This document shows, in pieces, positions 52,166 to 60,628 of a stretch of 64,000 bases of DNA. The notes under the pieces are model-generated. The model did not search any database, had not been told where the DNA came from, and was given only the letters and a program-made list of their open reading frames with translations. This DNA is from CAVPHV01 sp963704825 (GTDB lineage Bacteria; Actinomycetota; Acidimicrobiia; Spongiisociales; UBA5794): NCBI GenBank assembly GCA_963704825.1, contig CAVPHV010000011.1, forward strand, positions 124,001 through 188,000, given 5' to 3'. The position numbers and the translations under genes were made by a program. How positions within the stretch are numbered: position 1 is the first letter of the stretch; each line of letters opens with the position of its first letter.

Positions 52166-53083
52166 ATGTTCGACAAGGACTTCTCAAAGGCTCAAGCGGC
52201 AGTGCTCAACCGCTACGGCATCACCGCGGAGGAACGTTGGATCGAAGCCCCGGTAGTCGATGGGCAGGCTCACATCCTCATCACCGGCGAGGGGCCGCCG
52301 GTCATTGTGCTCAACGGGATTGGCGTGCCCGCGGCCATGCTGGCGCCGCTGATGACCCACCTCGACGGCGTGAAACAGTACGCGGTCGACCTGCCCGGGT
52401 ACGGGTTGACCGACACCACCCCGAACTTCGCCGACAACCTGCGCGCCAACGCCGTCCGCTTCCTCACCGAGGTGTTCGACGGACTGGGCCTGGACCGACC
52501 AGCCGTCGTCGCGAACTCGCTCGGGTCGCTTTGGGCAAGCTGGCTAGCGATCGACCAGCCCGACCGGGTCGCCGCCCTGGCTCACCTTGGGTGCCCAGCC
52601 ATCGTGCTCGACACTTCCGCCCCCTTGCCGATGCGCCTGCTGTCGGTACGTCCCCTCGGGCGGGTGATGATGAAGCTCCAGCCACCGTCGGAGCGCCAGG
52701 TCGAACAGCTGGCCAAGATGGTTCACGAGCATCTACTCCCTCCCGAGATCGCCCAACTCATCCTCGCCACCGAGCGCCTTGACCACTTCGAGGATGCCTT
52801 TCTCGCCACGCTCAACCGGCTCTTGAGGCTCGGTGGCAACCGCCCCGAGCTCGCCCTGACCTCCCACCACCTGGCCCGCATCCAAGCGCCCACGCTGCTC
52901 GTGTTCGCCGACGACGACCCGATGGGCGCTGCGCCGACCGGCCGGCGCGTAGCCGATGCCATTGTCGACGCGGAGTTGCACATCGTCGACGGCGGCCACG
53001 CCCCATGGCTACGCCACGCCGACCAGATCGCCCCTGTGCTCCAGGCGTTCCTCGAGCGGGTCAGTCCCCCAGCAAACACCTAA
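52166..53083 (+). CDS. Alpha/beta hydrolase
   Basis: 305 residues from the ATG at 52166, which has GGGAGAG upstream; an ATG at 52145 is also possible. IVLNGIGVPAAMLAPL, VDLPGYGLTD, nucleophile elbow VVANSLGSLWASW, acid LLVFADDDPMGAA and the His in VDGGHAPWL give a full catalytic triad. It could be an ester, lactone or C-C bond hydrolase (for example meta-cleavage type). It is likely controlled by the divergent TetR gene. Confidence 0.88.
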   Translation: MFDKDFSKAQAAVLNRYGITAEERWIEAPVVDGQAHILITGEGPPVIVLNGIGVPAAMLAPLMTHLDGVKQYAVDLPGYGLTDTTPNFADNLRANAVRFLTEVFDGLGLDRPAVVANSLGSLWASWLAIDQPDRVAALAHLGCPAIVLDTSAPLPMRLLSVRPLGRVMMKLQPPSERQVEQLAKMVHEHLLPPEIAQLILATERLDHFEDAFLATLNRLLRLGGNRPELALTSHHLARIQAPTLLVFADDDPMGAAPTGRRVADAIVDAELHIVDGGHAPWLRHADQIAPVLQAFLERVSPPANT

Positions 53084-53196
53084 ACCGACCGCGAGAGTGG
53101 TGCAGGCGTCGAAGAATCGGCTCAGATGGCGGCGCCAACACAGGGGAGCATCCCAGACCGCCCGCTCATGACCTCTTCGACCCGATGCCATGCGAG

Positions 53197-53202
53197 TACT
53201 GT
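53197..53202 (+). promoter_or_regulatory. Leaderless -10 box TACTGT for the APC-USP gene
   Basis: TACTGT lies exactly six bases before the ATG at 53209. TANNNT at this distance is the hallmark of leaderless actinobacterial transcripts, and no ribosome-binding sequence is present. Confidence 0.5.
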
Positions 53203-53208
53203 GCGCCC

Positions 53209-55536
53209 ATGTCAGGTGTCGAACGGCGGCAGACCGTCGAGTTGTCCCGAAACCTTGGCTTCTTCGACGCCACCATGATCGGCGTCGGCGCCATGATTGG
53301 TGCCGGCATCTTCGTACTCACCGGCTTGGCGATTGGCCGGGCAGGCCCGGCAGCACTCCTCGCCTTCGGCCTCAACGGCGTGATCACCCTCTTCACTGCG
53401 CTCTCCTACGCCGAGCTCGCGAGCTCGATTCCTGAAGCGGGAGGGGGCTATGCCTTCGTCAAGAAGGTGATGCCCAATTGGGTAGCGTTCGTCTCCGGCT
53501 GGATGCTCTGGTTCGCCTACATCGTGGCGTGCAGCCTCTATGCCCGAGGCTTCGGAGCGTACCTCCTCGAGTTCCTCTCCCAGTACGCCCCTTCCCTCGC
53601 ATCATCGATCGAGTCGACGCTGGGAGCGACCGGGGCCATCGTGATGTTCACGGTGATCATTGCCGCCGCGTTTCTTGCCCTCAACATCGTGGGAACGCAC
53701 GCCACGGGCAAGGCGGAGAACGTGATCACCCTGGCCAAGATCGCCATCCTCGCCGTCTTCATCGGGTTCGGCATCGCAGCGGTCGTGAGTGAGCCTTCAG
53801 TGGCCCGTACGAACCTCGACCCGTTCTTCACGACCGGTGCCACCGGAGTGCTGGCGGCGATGGGGCTGATCTTCATCGCATTCGAGGGATACGACCTGAT
53901 CGCCACGGTGAGCGAGGAGGTCAAGGATCCGAAACGGACGATCCCACGGGCCATCCTCACTTCGCTCGGGATCACTGTGGTGATCTACATGCTCGTGGTG
54001 TTCGTGACCCTGGCCGCGGTCCCCCCTGAGGGTGGCATTCCGACCTGGGTGACCATCGGCGACCTCGGCGAAACCGGGATCATCGGTGCTGCGGAGGCGT
54101 TCATGCCCAGCTTCGGCGTGTTCCTCGTGCTGATCGGAGGCGTCTTCGCCACGCTGAGCGCACTCAACGCCACGATCATGGCCTCGTCACGAGTGGCGTT
54201 CGCGATGGGTCGGGACTGGATGCTGCCCCACAAGCTCTCGCGCCTGCACGCGTCACGGAAGACTCCCGTGCTGGCCATCAGCATCACCGGCATCTTGCTG
54301 GTCGCGATTGCCGCGACGCTGCCGCTCGAGACCATCGGGGCGGCCAGCAGCCTGTTCTTCCTCCTCACCTTCCTGCTGGTCAATGTGGTCCTGATCGTGT
54401 ACCGGCGACGGTCCAACGACACGAGTGATCAGGTCTTCCGGGTCCCCTTCTTCCCCGTCACTCCGGTGCTTGGCATCCTCACCACGGGTGGCCTCGCCGG
54501 CTTCGTGCTGTTCAACGACAGGCTGGCAGCGATCCTTGCGGGCGTGTGGGTTCTCGTCGGCTTGGCGGTGTTCGTCATCTTCTTTCACCGCAGGGCCGTG
54601 GTCGCCGATGTCCGCAAGACGATCGAGAGCCCCGCGTTGCTCGATTTGAAGCGGGTGGAGCGATTCAGGGTCGTGGTTCCCATCGCCAACCCGGAACGCA
54701 TCGCCCCGCTGCTCACCATCGCCACGCAGGTCGCAAAGGCATCTCAGGGTGATGTGCTTGCGCTGCGAGTACTCCAGCTTCCCGAGGTGACGTCCTACGG
54801 GTTCGGTGAACCGCTGGTGGACGATGCACAGGCACTGCTCGACGGCGCACGACGGATGACCCTCGGCGCGGGAGTCTCGTTCACGTCGGTGGTGAAGATC
54901 GGTAGGTCCATCGCCGACGAGATCGTGTCCACTGCAACCGAGTACCGGGCGGGCCTCATCATCCTGGGATACAAAGGCGATGAGGATGCGCTCGAGAACA
55001 GCATCATCCACCACGTCGTGACCAGGCAGCCGTGCGACGTTGCGGTTGTGAAGGCGTATGGGAGCCAGGCCGGACCGTTCCGCAAGGTGCTGCTGCCCCT
55101 CGGGGGAAAAGAGGTCCACGACAGGTTGAAGGCGCGTCTCGTGCATAGCCTCGCCGACCGGGAGGGCGCGGTGATCACGTTCATGACGGTGGTGGCGCCC
55201 TCGGACGGACCTGCAGCCGAAAGGAGGGCCTACGAGCTGCTGGAGCGGGCGTCCGAGCTCTACGGAGTCCACGCCGACACGCTCGTCGCCGTCGGGGATG
55301 ACGTTGCCGATCTCGTCGTCGATGAATCTCGCAACCACGACCTCGTGATCCTCGGAATGCGTGGTGAGCCGCTCCTGCGAACGTTCTTCTTCGGTGCGGT
55401 CGCCCATCAGATCGCAACCCGGGTCGAATGCCCGTCCGTGCTCACCAAGACGGCCGTCGGCCGCCGCAAACGGATCCAGCGGAACAGCGTGCCGGCCACG
55501 GCAGCAGACCCGAAGGCACCGGTCACTCCGGCGTGA
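53209..55536 (+). CDS. APC-superfamily amino acid permease fused to universal stress protein domains
   Basis: 775 residues. Twelve spans (about 15-470) begin with the APC motif LGFFDATMIGVGAMIGAGIFVLTGLAIG. Two USP-type domains follow (about 480-620 and 625-755), with FRVVVPIANPERIAPLLTIA, GLIILGYKGDEDALENSIIHHVV, VLLPLGGKEVHDRLKARLV and VILGMRGEPLLRTFFFGAVAHQIATRVECPSVL. The product is probably an amino acid or amine transporter with nucleotide-dependent control. The frame back to 53005 is not supported. Confidence 0.92.
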   Translation: MSGVERRQTVELSRNLGFFDATMIGVGAMIGAGIFVLTGLAIGRAGPAALLAFGLNGVITLFTALSYAELASSIPEAGGGYAFVKKVMPNWVAFVSGWMLWFAYIVACSLYARGFGAYLLEFLSQYAPSLASSIESTLGATGAIVMFTVIIAAAFLALNIVGTHATGKAENVITLAKIAILAVFIGFGIAAVVSEPSVARTNLDPFFTTGATGVLAAMGLIFIAFEGYDLIATVSEEVKDPKRTIPRAILTSLGITVVIYMLVVFVTLAAVPPEGGIPTWVTIGDLGETGIIGAAEAFMPSFGVFLVLIGGVFATLSALNATIMASSRVAFAMGRDWMLPHKLSRLHASRKTPVLAISITGILLVAIAATLPLETIGAASSLFFLLTFLLVNVVLIVYRRRSNDTSDQVFRVPFFPVTPVLGILTTGGLAGFVLFNDRLAAILAGVWVLVGLAVFVIFFHRRAVVADVRKTIESPALLDLKRVERFRVVVPIANPERIAPLLTIATQVAKASQGDVLALRVLQLPEVTSYGFGEPLVDDAQALLDGARRMTLGAGVSFTSVVKIGRSIADEIVSTATEYRAGLIILGYKGDEDALENSIIHHVVTRQPCDVAVVKAYGSQAGPFRKVLLPLGGKEVHDRLKARLVHSLADREGAVITFMTVVAPSDGPAAERRAYELLERASELYGVHADTLVAVGDDVADLVVDESRNHDLVILGMRGEPLLRTFFFGAVAHQIATRVECPSVLTKTAVGRRKRIQRNSVPATAADPKAPVTPA

Positions 55537-55686
55537 GGTCTGGCCGGGCATGGCGCAGGTCTTCGCCGTCATCAACGTCACACCCGAGCAGATCGTGACC
55601 CGCATCGTGGACGTTCGAACCAGGACCAACACCCGGTTCTGCGGACCCATGGCCGGTGGTAGAGCGGGACCGGAAGCCGGTCGTTC

Positions 55687-56787
55687 TCAGCCGCTCGGAC
55701 TGTGGCTTGAGATTCGCTGTTGGACCAAACGGTCCACCACGATGGCGGCATCGCGCCCGGCACCACCCAGCAGGGTAGAAGTCAGTCCCACCTGGAACGG
55801 GACGCCGACGAAAGCAAGGCCCTCTACCTCCTCGACCAGACCGAACGGCGCCTCTGGCCAGCCCCGTTCGTCGAATCTGAGCCCAGGCACGTCGATCCAC
55901 GAGTAATCCGGGGCGTACCCGGTACACCACACCACAACATCGGCTTCCACCTGTGATCCGTCGGCCAGTACCGGGCGACCCTCGGCTACCGAAACCACCC
56001 GCGGCACCCGCTCCACTCCGGCCGCCGCTACCTGCGACGCCGAGATACGGATCAGCGGGGCCCCACTGGCTTCAACTTTGGGAGCGGCCTTGCGACCGAT
56101 CGGAGTCCGCCGGGTGAGCACCCGGTGGATGAACTGCCAGTAGAGGTTCCCAGCCAGTTTGAGAACAGGGTCGGGGATATGGAAGGTCGGATCACCGGAG
56201 ATGGAGACCGCACGGCCCGCCAGAGCGAGTTCTTCGGCGATCTCTGCACCCGAGGTCCCGAAGCCCACGACCAGAACCGTGCCGGGAGGTACTGAGTCGG
56301 GAGATCGGTAGTCGTGGCCGTGTAACTGCACGATGTGAGGATCGAGCGATTGTGCCAGGGCAGGCACATACGGCAACTGATTGGCTCCGGTAGCCACCAC
56401 CACCGCTCCGGCCGTGATCAAGCCCTGCGAAATGAACACTTCGAAGTGGCGGTCGACTCGCTTCAACTGCGAGACCCGGACACCATTGCGGACCGGTAGC
56501 GCGAACCGTTTGACGTACTGGGTCAGATAGTCGGCGACCTCATCCTTGGCTGGAAACGAACCCGGACGGGCAGGGAACGCCATACCCGGCAGCCCATCGT
56601 GGCGAGCCGGCGTGAAGAGTCGGAGCGAATCCCAACGCCGCCGCCACTCGTCTCCCGTCCGCTCCTCAGCATCGAGCACAACGAAGTCGAGGCCGGCCTG
56701 CGACAAGTGGTACGCGGCGGCCAAGCCAGCCTGGCCGCCGCCGATCACGATCACGTCATGGTTCTCGATCGAAACTGGATCGGACAT
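55687..56787 (-). CDS. Flavin-containing monooxygenase-like oxidoreductase
   Basis: 366 residues. FAD motif VIVIGGGQAGLAAAYHLSQAG near residue 13, TGDEWRRRWDSLRLFTPARHDGLPG, a second NADP motif VLVVGFGTSGAEIAEELALAG and the late VWCTGYAPDYSW are typical of the putative potassium-uptake/monooxygenase TrkA-like FAD family (YhiN/CzcO). Its start lies 104 bp from the divergent TetR gene, with a strong operator between them. Confidence 0.9.
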   Translation of the reverse strand: MSDPVSIENHDVIVIGGGQAGLAAAYHLSQAGLDFVVLDAEERTGDEWRRRWDSLRLFTPARHDGLPGMAFPARPGSFPAKDEVADYLTQYVKRFALPVRNGVRVSQLKRVDRHFEVFISQGLITAGAVVVATGANQLPYVPALAQSLDPHIVQLHGHDYRSPDSVPPGTVLVVGFGTSGAEIAEELALAGRAVSISGDPTFHIPDPVLKLAGNLYWQFIHRVLTRRTPIGRKAAPKVEASGAPLIRISASQVAAAGVERVPRVVSVAEGRPVLADGSQVEADVVVWCTGYAPDYSWIDVPGLRFDERGWPEAPFGLVEEVEGLAFVGVPFQVGLTSTLLGGAGRDAAIVVDRLVQQRISSHSPSG

Positions 56788-56849
56788 TTCGTGCGCTCCT
56801 TGTGTCAGGACCGCGGGCCAGAACGCCCACCAGATCCGATTGTCCGTGT

Positions 56850-56877
56850 ATTAGAATTGGATTCTAATGATTAGAAT
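56850..56877. promoter_or_regulatory. Three-half-site TetR operator overlapping promoter
   Basis: ATTAGAAT (56850-56857) TGG ATTCTAAT (56861-56868) is a perfect inverted repeat. A third ATTAGAAT half-site follows at 56870-56877. It lies between FAD monooxygenase and TetR genes and overlaps the spacer of the TetR promoter (TATACT at 56880-56885). Confidence 0.85.
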
Positions 56878-56879
56878 CA

Positions 56880-56885
56880 TATACT
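56880..56885 (+). promoter_or_regulatory. Leaderless -10 box TATACT for TetR gene
   Basis: TATACT lies six bases before the ATG at 56892. A TTGGAT at 56857-56862, 17 bases upstream, could be the -35, inside the operator. Confidence 0.7.
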
Positions 56886-56891
56886 AACGAC

Positions 56892-57527
56892 ATGAATGAT
56901 GTCAATGCCCACGAGCGTAGAAATCGACAGATGGAACAGACACGAGCAGCCATCGTCGGCGCGGCCGCCGAGCTGTTTGCCGACCACGGATACGCGGGCA
57001 CAACCATTCAGAGCATCGCCTCCAGGGCGGGTGTCGTGGTCCAGACGATCTACAACTCGATCGGATCAAAGAGCAGCGTGCTCTCGGCCGTGTTGGATCG
57101 GGCGGCGGCGGGGCCGGAGGCGCCAAAGGCAGTGCCCGAATTCATGCGGGAGCGGACCGAGGCCACCGGTGATGCCGCCGGGCTGATTGAAGTGCTGGCG
57201 GACTGGTTCGCAGAGGCGCAGCCTCGCACCTCCAAGGTCCATCGCATCATTCGCCAGGCCGCCGCCCATGACGAAGACATCGCCGAACTCGAGGTAGAGC
57301 GGGCCGCCCAGCGATTCCGGAACTACCTGCAAGCCGCCCAACAACTGGCAACGCGCCCCGGCTCGGTGGCGCTGCCCGGAGAAGAGATCGCCGCCACGAT
57401 TTGGAGCATTGGCCATCCCCAGGTGTACCAGTTTCTCACTGAGAGAGTCGGCTGGGATCTCGATCGCTACCGAAACTGGGTCGAGCGGTCTCTCGTCTCC
57501 GCTCTGACGGAAACCGACGAGGCCTGA
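56892..57527 (+). CDS. TetR-family transcriptional regulator
   Basis: 211 residues. HTH: IVGAAAELFADHGYAGTTIQSIASRAGVVVQTIYNSIGSKSSVLSAVL. It probably represses the divergent FAD monooxygenase gene and its own gene through the ATTAGAAT operator. The start is fixed by the leaderless TATACT box. Confidence 0.93.
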   Translation: MNDVNAHERRNRQMEQTRAAIVGAAAELFADHGYAGTTIQSIASRAGVVVQTIYNSIGSKSSVLSAVLDRAAAGPEAPKAVPEFMRERTEATGDAAGLIEVLADWFAEAQPRTSKVHRIIRQAAAHDEDIAELEVERAAQRFRNYLQAAQQLATRPGSVALPGEEIAATIWSIGHPQVYQFLTERVGWDLDRYRNWVERSLVSALTETDEA

Positions 57528-57686
57528 GGAATCAGGAGTGCCACGCCCAGGAGGCGCGACCGGCCACGTAGACCGGCTCCCGCGCGCTGCGTCGCTTCGC
57601 CTTCCCGGCCGCACCCGGCAGTCCATCGACGATCGCCCGGGACCCTTCGGGCCTGCTGGTCGCCGAGCGATCAAGGAACACCCGGG

Positions 57687-58427
57687 CTACTCGTACGAAG
57701 GGGTGGGACGCTGCATGCCGCCTCGGAGCAAGAGCCAGAAGGTGAACCACAGCTCCCCGACCACCGACGGCAGGGCCACAACCGCGAGGAACAGGTTCTC
57801 GTAGTCCGTGTAGTTCGCCAGCAATCCGTGGGCGACGGTGTCGACGACATAGGCGGCACCGGCGACCGCGAGGACGAACCCGAGCACCTTTGGGGCGACA
57901 CCGGAGCGCACGATCAGGTAGCCGAGCAGCATCAGGTGGACGCCGAAAGCCGTCAGGCCGATCAGCCATGTGGCATTGAAGGCATCGAAGGCGACCAGCG
58001 CCTGGGCGTCGAGCTGACTCTGGTCGAAGGCGTCGAGCCAGCTCGCCCCCGAGACGAACTGAAGTACGGCAAAGAAGAAAACGAGGCCCATGCCGAGGAA
58101 TACGGTGTAGATCACCCGGAACCAGGCGGTGATCCGTGAGAGCTCTCGGCTGATGCTCTTGAACAGGACCCAGAGCGCCCAGGCGACCACGATATCGAGG
58201 AGAAACACGATGAGGAACGCGATGAGCCCGAGCCGGAACACGACCTCGGAGTCTGCGACGTTGGCGAAGGTGGCAGCGGCGTCACCGGTTTCGACTATGC
58301 CGCCGACGACGATGAAGTTGGCGAAGATCGCCAGCACGAAGATGAGCAGGTAGCCGATCCCTGCGATACGCGCAGCCTGGCGGGGTGTGGTCTCGGCGAT
58401 TGGGTGACCGATGGCGTCGGCGGTCAT
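57687..58427 (-). CDS. DUF4386-family membrane protein
   Basis: 246 residues with six spans: RIAGIGYLLIFVLAIFANFIVVGG, FRLGLIAFLIVFLLDIVVAWALWVLF, IYTVFLGMGLVFFFAVLQF, LIGLTAFGVHLMLLGYLIV, KVLGFVLAVAGAAYVVDTVAHG, SVVGELWFTFWLLLRG. The order and the VGELWFTFWLLLRG motif match DUF4386. Function is unknown. It lies 52 bp upstream of the MDR oxidoreductase and may be transcribed separately. Confidence 0.86.
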   Translation of the reverse strand: MTADAIGHPIAETTPRQAARIAGIGYLLIFVLAIFANFIVVGGIVETGDAAATFANVADSEVVFRLGLIAFLIVFLLDIVVAWALWVLFKSISRELSRITAWFRVIYTVFLGMGLVFFFAVLQFVSGASWLDAFDQSQLDAQALVAFDAFNATWLIGLTAFGVHLMLLGYLIVRSGVAPKVLGFVLAVAGAAYVVDTVAHGLLANYTDYENLFLAVVALPSVVGELWFTFWLLLRGGMQRPTPSYE

Positions 58428-58479
58428 GGGTGGACTCCTTTCACTGCGATGTGCTGGTTGCTCGTTTGCTTGGGACCGC

Positions 58480-59505
58480 TCAGATGGTGATGACCGTCTT
58501 GCCCTGGGTATGACGTGAGCCGACGTGTTTGAGGGCCTCTACGGTCTGGTCAAGCGGGTAGCTGCGATCGATCACGGGCACGATGTCACCCGCGCCGATC
58601 ATCTCGGCAAGGACTTCAAGGTCGTGGCGAGTGTTCTTGGCGAAGAAGCCGGTGAGGGACTGGCGGGTGAAGAGGGTGGTCGCGACGGCCCGGATCGTGC
58701 GGCCGAAGCCCATGGTCACCGGTCCGCCGGATCCTCCGACGATGACGAGTGTGCCCGTCGGCGCCAGCACGCTGCGGAGCTTCGCGATCGACCGGTTTCC
58801 GGCGATGTCGATGATCAGGTCGTAGCGTCGACCCGAGTCGGTGATGTCTTCGCTGCGGTAGTCGATCACGTAGTCGGCGCCGATGGAGCGCACCATCTCC
58901 AGGTTGCGCGTGCTTGCGACACCGGTCACCTCGGCGCCGAGCGCCTTGGCGATCTGGACGGCATACGTACCGACGGCACCGGACGCCCCGACGATGAGGA
59001 CCGTCTGCCCTCCGGCGATCTTGCCCGAATCGCGCAGCGCCTGGAGGGCGGCGACGGCCGAGATCGGCACGGCAGCGGCCTGCTCCAACGAGAGCGAGGC
59101 GGGCTTCGGAGCGAGGGACTCTTGGGAGACCGCGGCGTAGTCGGCAAGGGTTCCATGGGCGAACCCGAACACTTCGTCATCGACGGCGAACCGGGTGACG
59201 TCGCCGCCGACGGCGACAACGGTGCCGGCCAGCTCGAACCCAGTGATCCGCTGCTTAGGGGTGCGGATTCCGAACATGGGCCTGGCGATGTAGGGCTGGC
59301 CGGCGACCGTAAGCCAGTCGCCGATGGCGACACCGGAAGCCGCCACCCGGACGAGGACCTCATCGGAGGCGACGTTTGGGGTAGAGACCTCGGCGAGCTC
59401 GAGAGCGTCGGCAGGGGCGCCGAAGCGTGCGTGGACGACGGCGCGCATCGTGGCCGGCGGGGTGGTTGTGTCGGATTCTGTGGCGGCGGTGGGAGTGTTC
59501 TCCAT
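58480..59505 (-). CDS. Zinc-free MDR-type quinone oxidoreductase
   Basis: 341 residues from the ATG at 59505, preceded by AGAAGGAA; a GTG at 59535 is also in frame. MRAVVHARFGAPADALELAEVSTP, GFELAGTVVAVGGDVTRFAVDDEVFG and the NADPH loop VLIVGASGAVGTYAVQIAKALGAEVTGV identify the MDR quinone oxidoreductase group. It would reduce quinones or enals with NADPH. It is controlled by a clear promoter and by the divergent TetR gene. Confidence 0.91.
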   Translation of the reverse strand: MENTPTAATESDTTTPPATMRAVVHARFGAPADALELAEVSTPNVASDEVLVRVAASGVAIGDWLTVAGQPYIARPMFGIRTPKQRITGFELAGTVVAVGGDVTRFAVDDEVFGFAHGTLADYAAVSQESLAPKPASLSLEQAAAVPISAVAALQALRDSGKIAGGQTVLIVGASGAVGTYAVQIAKALGAEVTGVASTRNLEMVRSIGADYVIDYRSEDITDSGRRYDLIIDIAGNRSIAKLRSVLAPTGTLVIVGGSGGPVTMGFGRTIRAVATTLFTRQSLTGFFAKNTRHDLEVLAEMIGAGDIVPVIDRSYPLDQTVEALKHVGSRHTQGKTVITI

Positions 59506-59553
59506 GGCGGTTCCTTCTGGTTCTCGGGCGACCAACCATCGGTCACCCCCTGT

Positions 59554-59568
59554 CCTTACCTTGTAAGG
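59554..59568. promoter_or_regulatory. TetR operator CCTTAC CTT GTAAGG
   Basis: Perfect inverted repeat of 6 bp with a 3-base spacer in the divergent region between the MDR and TetR genes. GTAAGGTTGT is repeated at 59596, inside the MDR promoter. Confidence 0.75.
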
Positions 59569-59579
59569 TTGTGACAGAA

Positions 59580-59608
59580 AACCTAGCCATACGGTGTAAG
59601 GTTGTCAA
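59580..59608 (-). promoter_or_regulatory. Promoter of the MDR oxidoreductase gene
   Basis: Minus-strand TTGACA (59608-59603), 17-base spacer, TAGGTT (59585-59580). The second operator half lies in the spacer (59596-59601), so the TetR protein would block polymerase. Confidence 0.75.
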
Positions 59609-59647
59609 GGGCGAATCGAAAAGGATCTCAGAATCGAGACGAACACG

Positions 59648-60322
59648 ATGACCGAAGAAGCAAGTACTTCTCCCGAACGCAGGGAACGACTCACGCGAGA
59701 GCGCGTCTTCCGTGCCGCAGTCGAAATGGCAGACGAGTCCGGCATTGAGAAACTGACCATGCGGGCCCTGGCCCAATCGCTCGGCGTAGAAGCGATGTCC
59801 CTGTACTACCACGTCAAGAACAAGGACGACATCCTCGGCGGCATGATCGACCTCGTCGTCGCGGAGGTCGATATCCCGGTCCGCGGCGACGAATGGAAGT
59901 CGGCACAGCGCCGAAGAGCGACCTCGCTCCACGACATGCTCAGCCGCCACCCCTGGGTGGCGCCGGTCATGGAAACGCGCACCAACCCAGGCCCGGCCGC
60001 ACTTCGTTACTACGATTCGACGATCGGGAGTCTTCGCCGGGCCGGCTTCTCGATCGCGCTGGCCGCCCATGCCTTCGCCGCCATCGACGCCTACGTCTAC
60101 GGATTCGGTCTGCAGGAGCTCAGCCTCCCGTTCGAGGACGAAACCGACGTGGGCGACGTCGCCGAGGCACTACTCCAGGCGCTCCCCCCGGACGAATACC
60201 CGCACCTCACCGAGATGATCCTCGATCATGCCCTCCAGCCCGGCTACAGCTACGGCGCCGAGTTCGCATGGGGCCTCGACCTGATCCTGGACGGATTCGA
60301 ACGGCACCTTCGCGAGTTGTGA
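59648..60322 (+). CDS. TetR-family transcriptional regulator
   Basis: 224 residues. HTH: VFRAAVEMADESGIEKLTMRALAQSLGVEAMSLYYHVKNKDDILGGMIDLVV, followed by a TetR_C domain of the tetracycline-repressor subgroup. The divergent MDR gene is its probable target. It lies 112 bp from that gene's stop-proximal longer start. Confidence 0.92.
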   Translation: MTEEASTSPERRERLTRERVFRAAVEMADESGIEKLTMRALAQSLGVEAMSLYYHVKNKDDILGGMIDLVVAEVDIPVRGDEWKSAQRRRATSLHDMLSRHPWVAPVMETRTNPGPAALRYYDSTIGSLRRAGFSIALAAHAFAAIDAYVYGFGLQELSLPFEDETDVGDVAEALLQALPPDEYPHLTEMILDHALQPGYSYGAEFAWGLDLILDGFERHLREL

Positions 60323-60628
60323 GTTCACGACGCACCAGTGCGATCGAAGCGGTTTCGTCTAGCAGCAGCTCACCACTGGCCCGCAACGTTCATCCGCTCG
60401 TCGCGACGCAGCCGGCGCTTTTCTACGAAGTAATTCGCCGCCACCGTGAGCGCCGCCAGACCCAATCCCACTGATGCGATCACATCCGACAGATCCGCGT
60501 CCCGGAAACCGGCAGCTCCTCGACCGCCGGCGCGATCTGCATTCCTCCTCGCGTGATCGGCTGCCCGACCTCTCACAGAGGCGCCGGATACCGAGCGGCT
60601 GGCGGAGCGTGCGACGCAACAGTGTCCT
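60323..60628. other. Intergenic region with a possible small membrane protein
   Basis: Just over 300 bp between TetR and antiporter genes. The best content is the minus-strand small frame at 60370-60576. No terminator hairpin was found. Confidence 0.4.
60370..60576 (-). CDS. Possible small single-span membrane protein
   Basis: 68 codons with coding-like third bases and one hydrophobic helix (VIASVGLGLAALTVAANYFVEKRR) flanked by basic residues. The start is uncertain; GTG at 60576 is the outermost. It may be a real small membrane protein or a chance frame. Confidence 0.35.
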   Translation of the reverse strand: MRGRAADHARRNADRAGGRGAAGFRDADLSDVIASVGLGLAALTVAANYFVEKRRLRRDERMNVAGQW

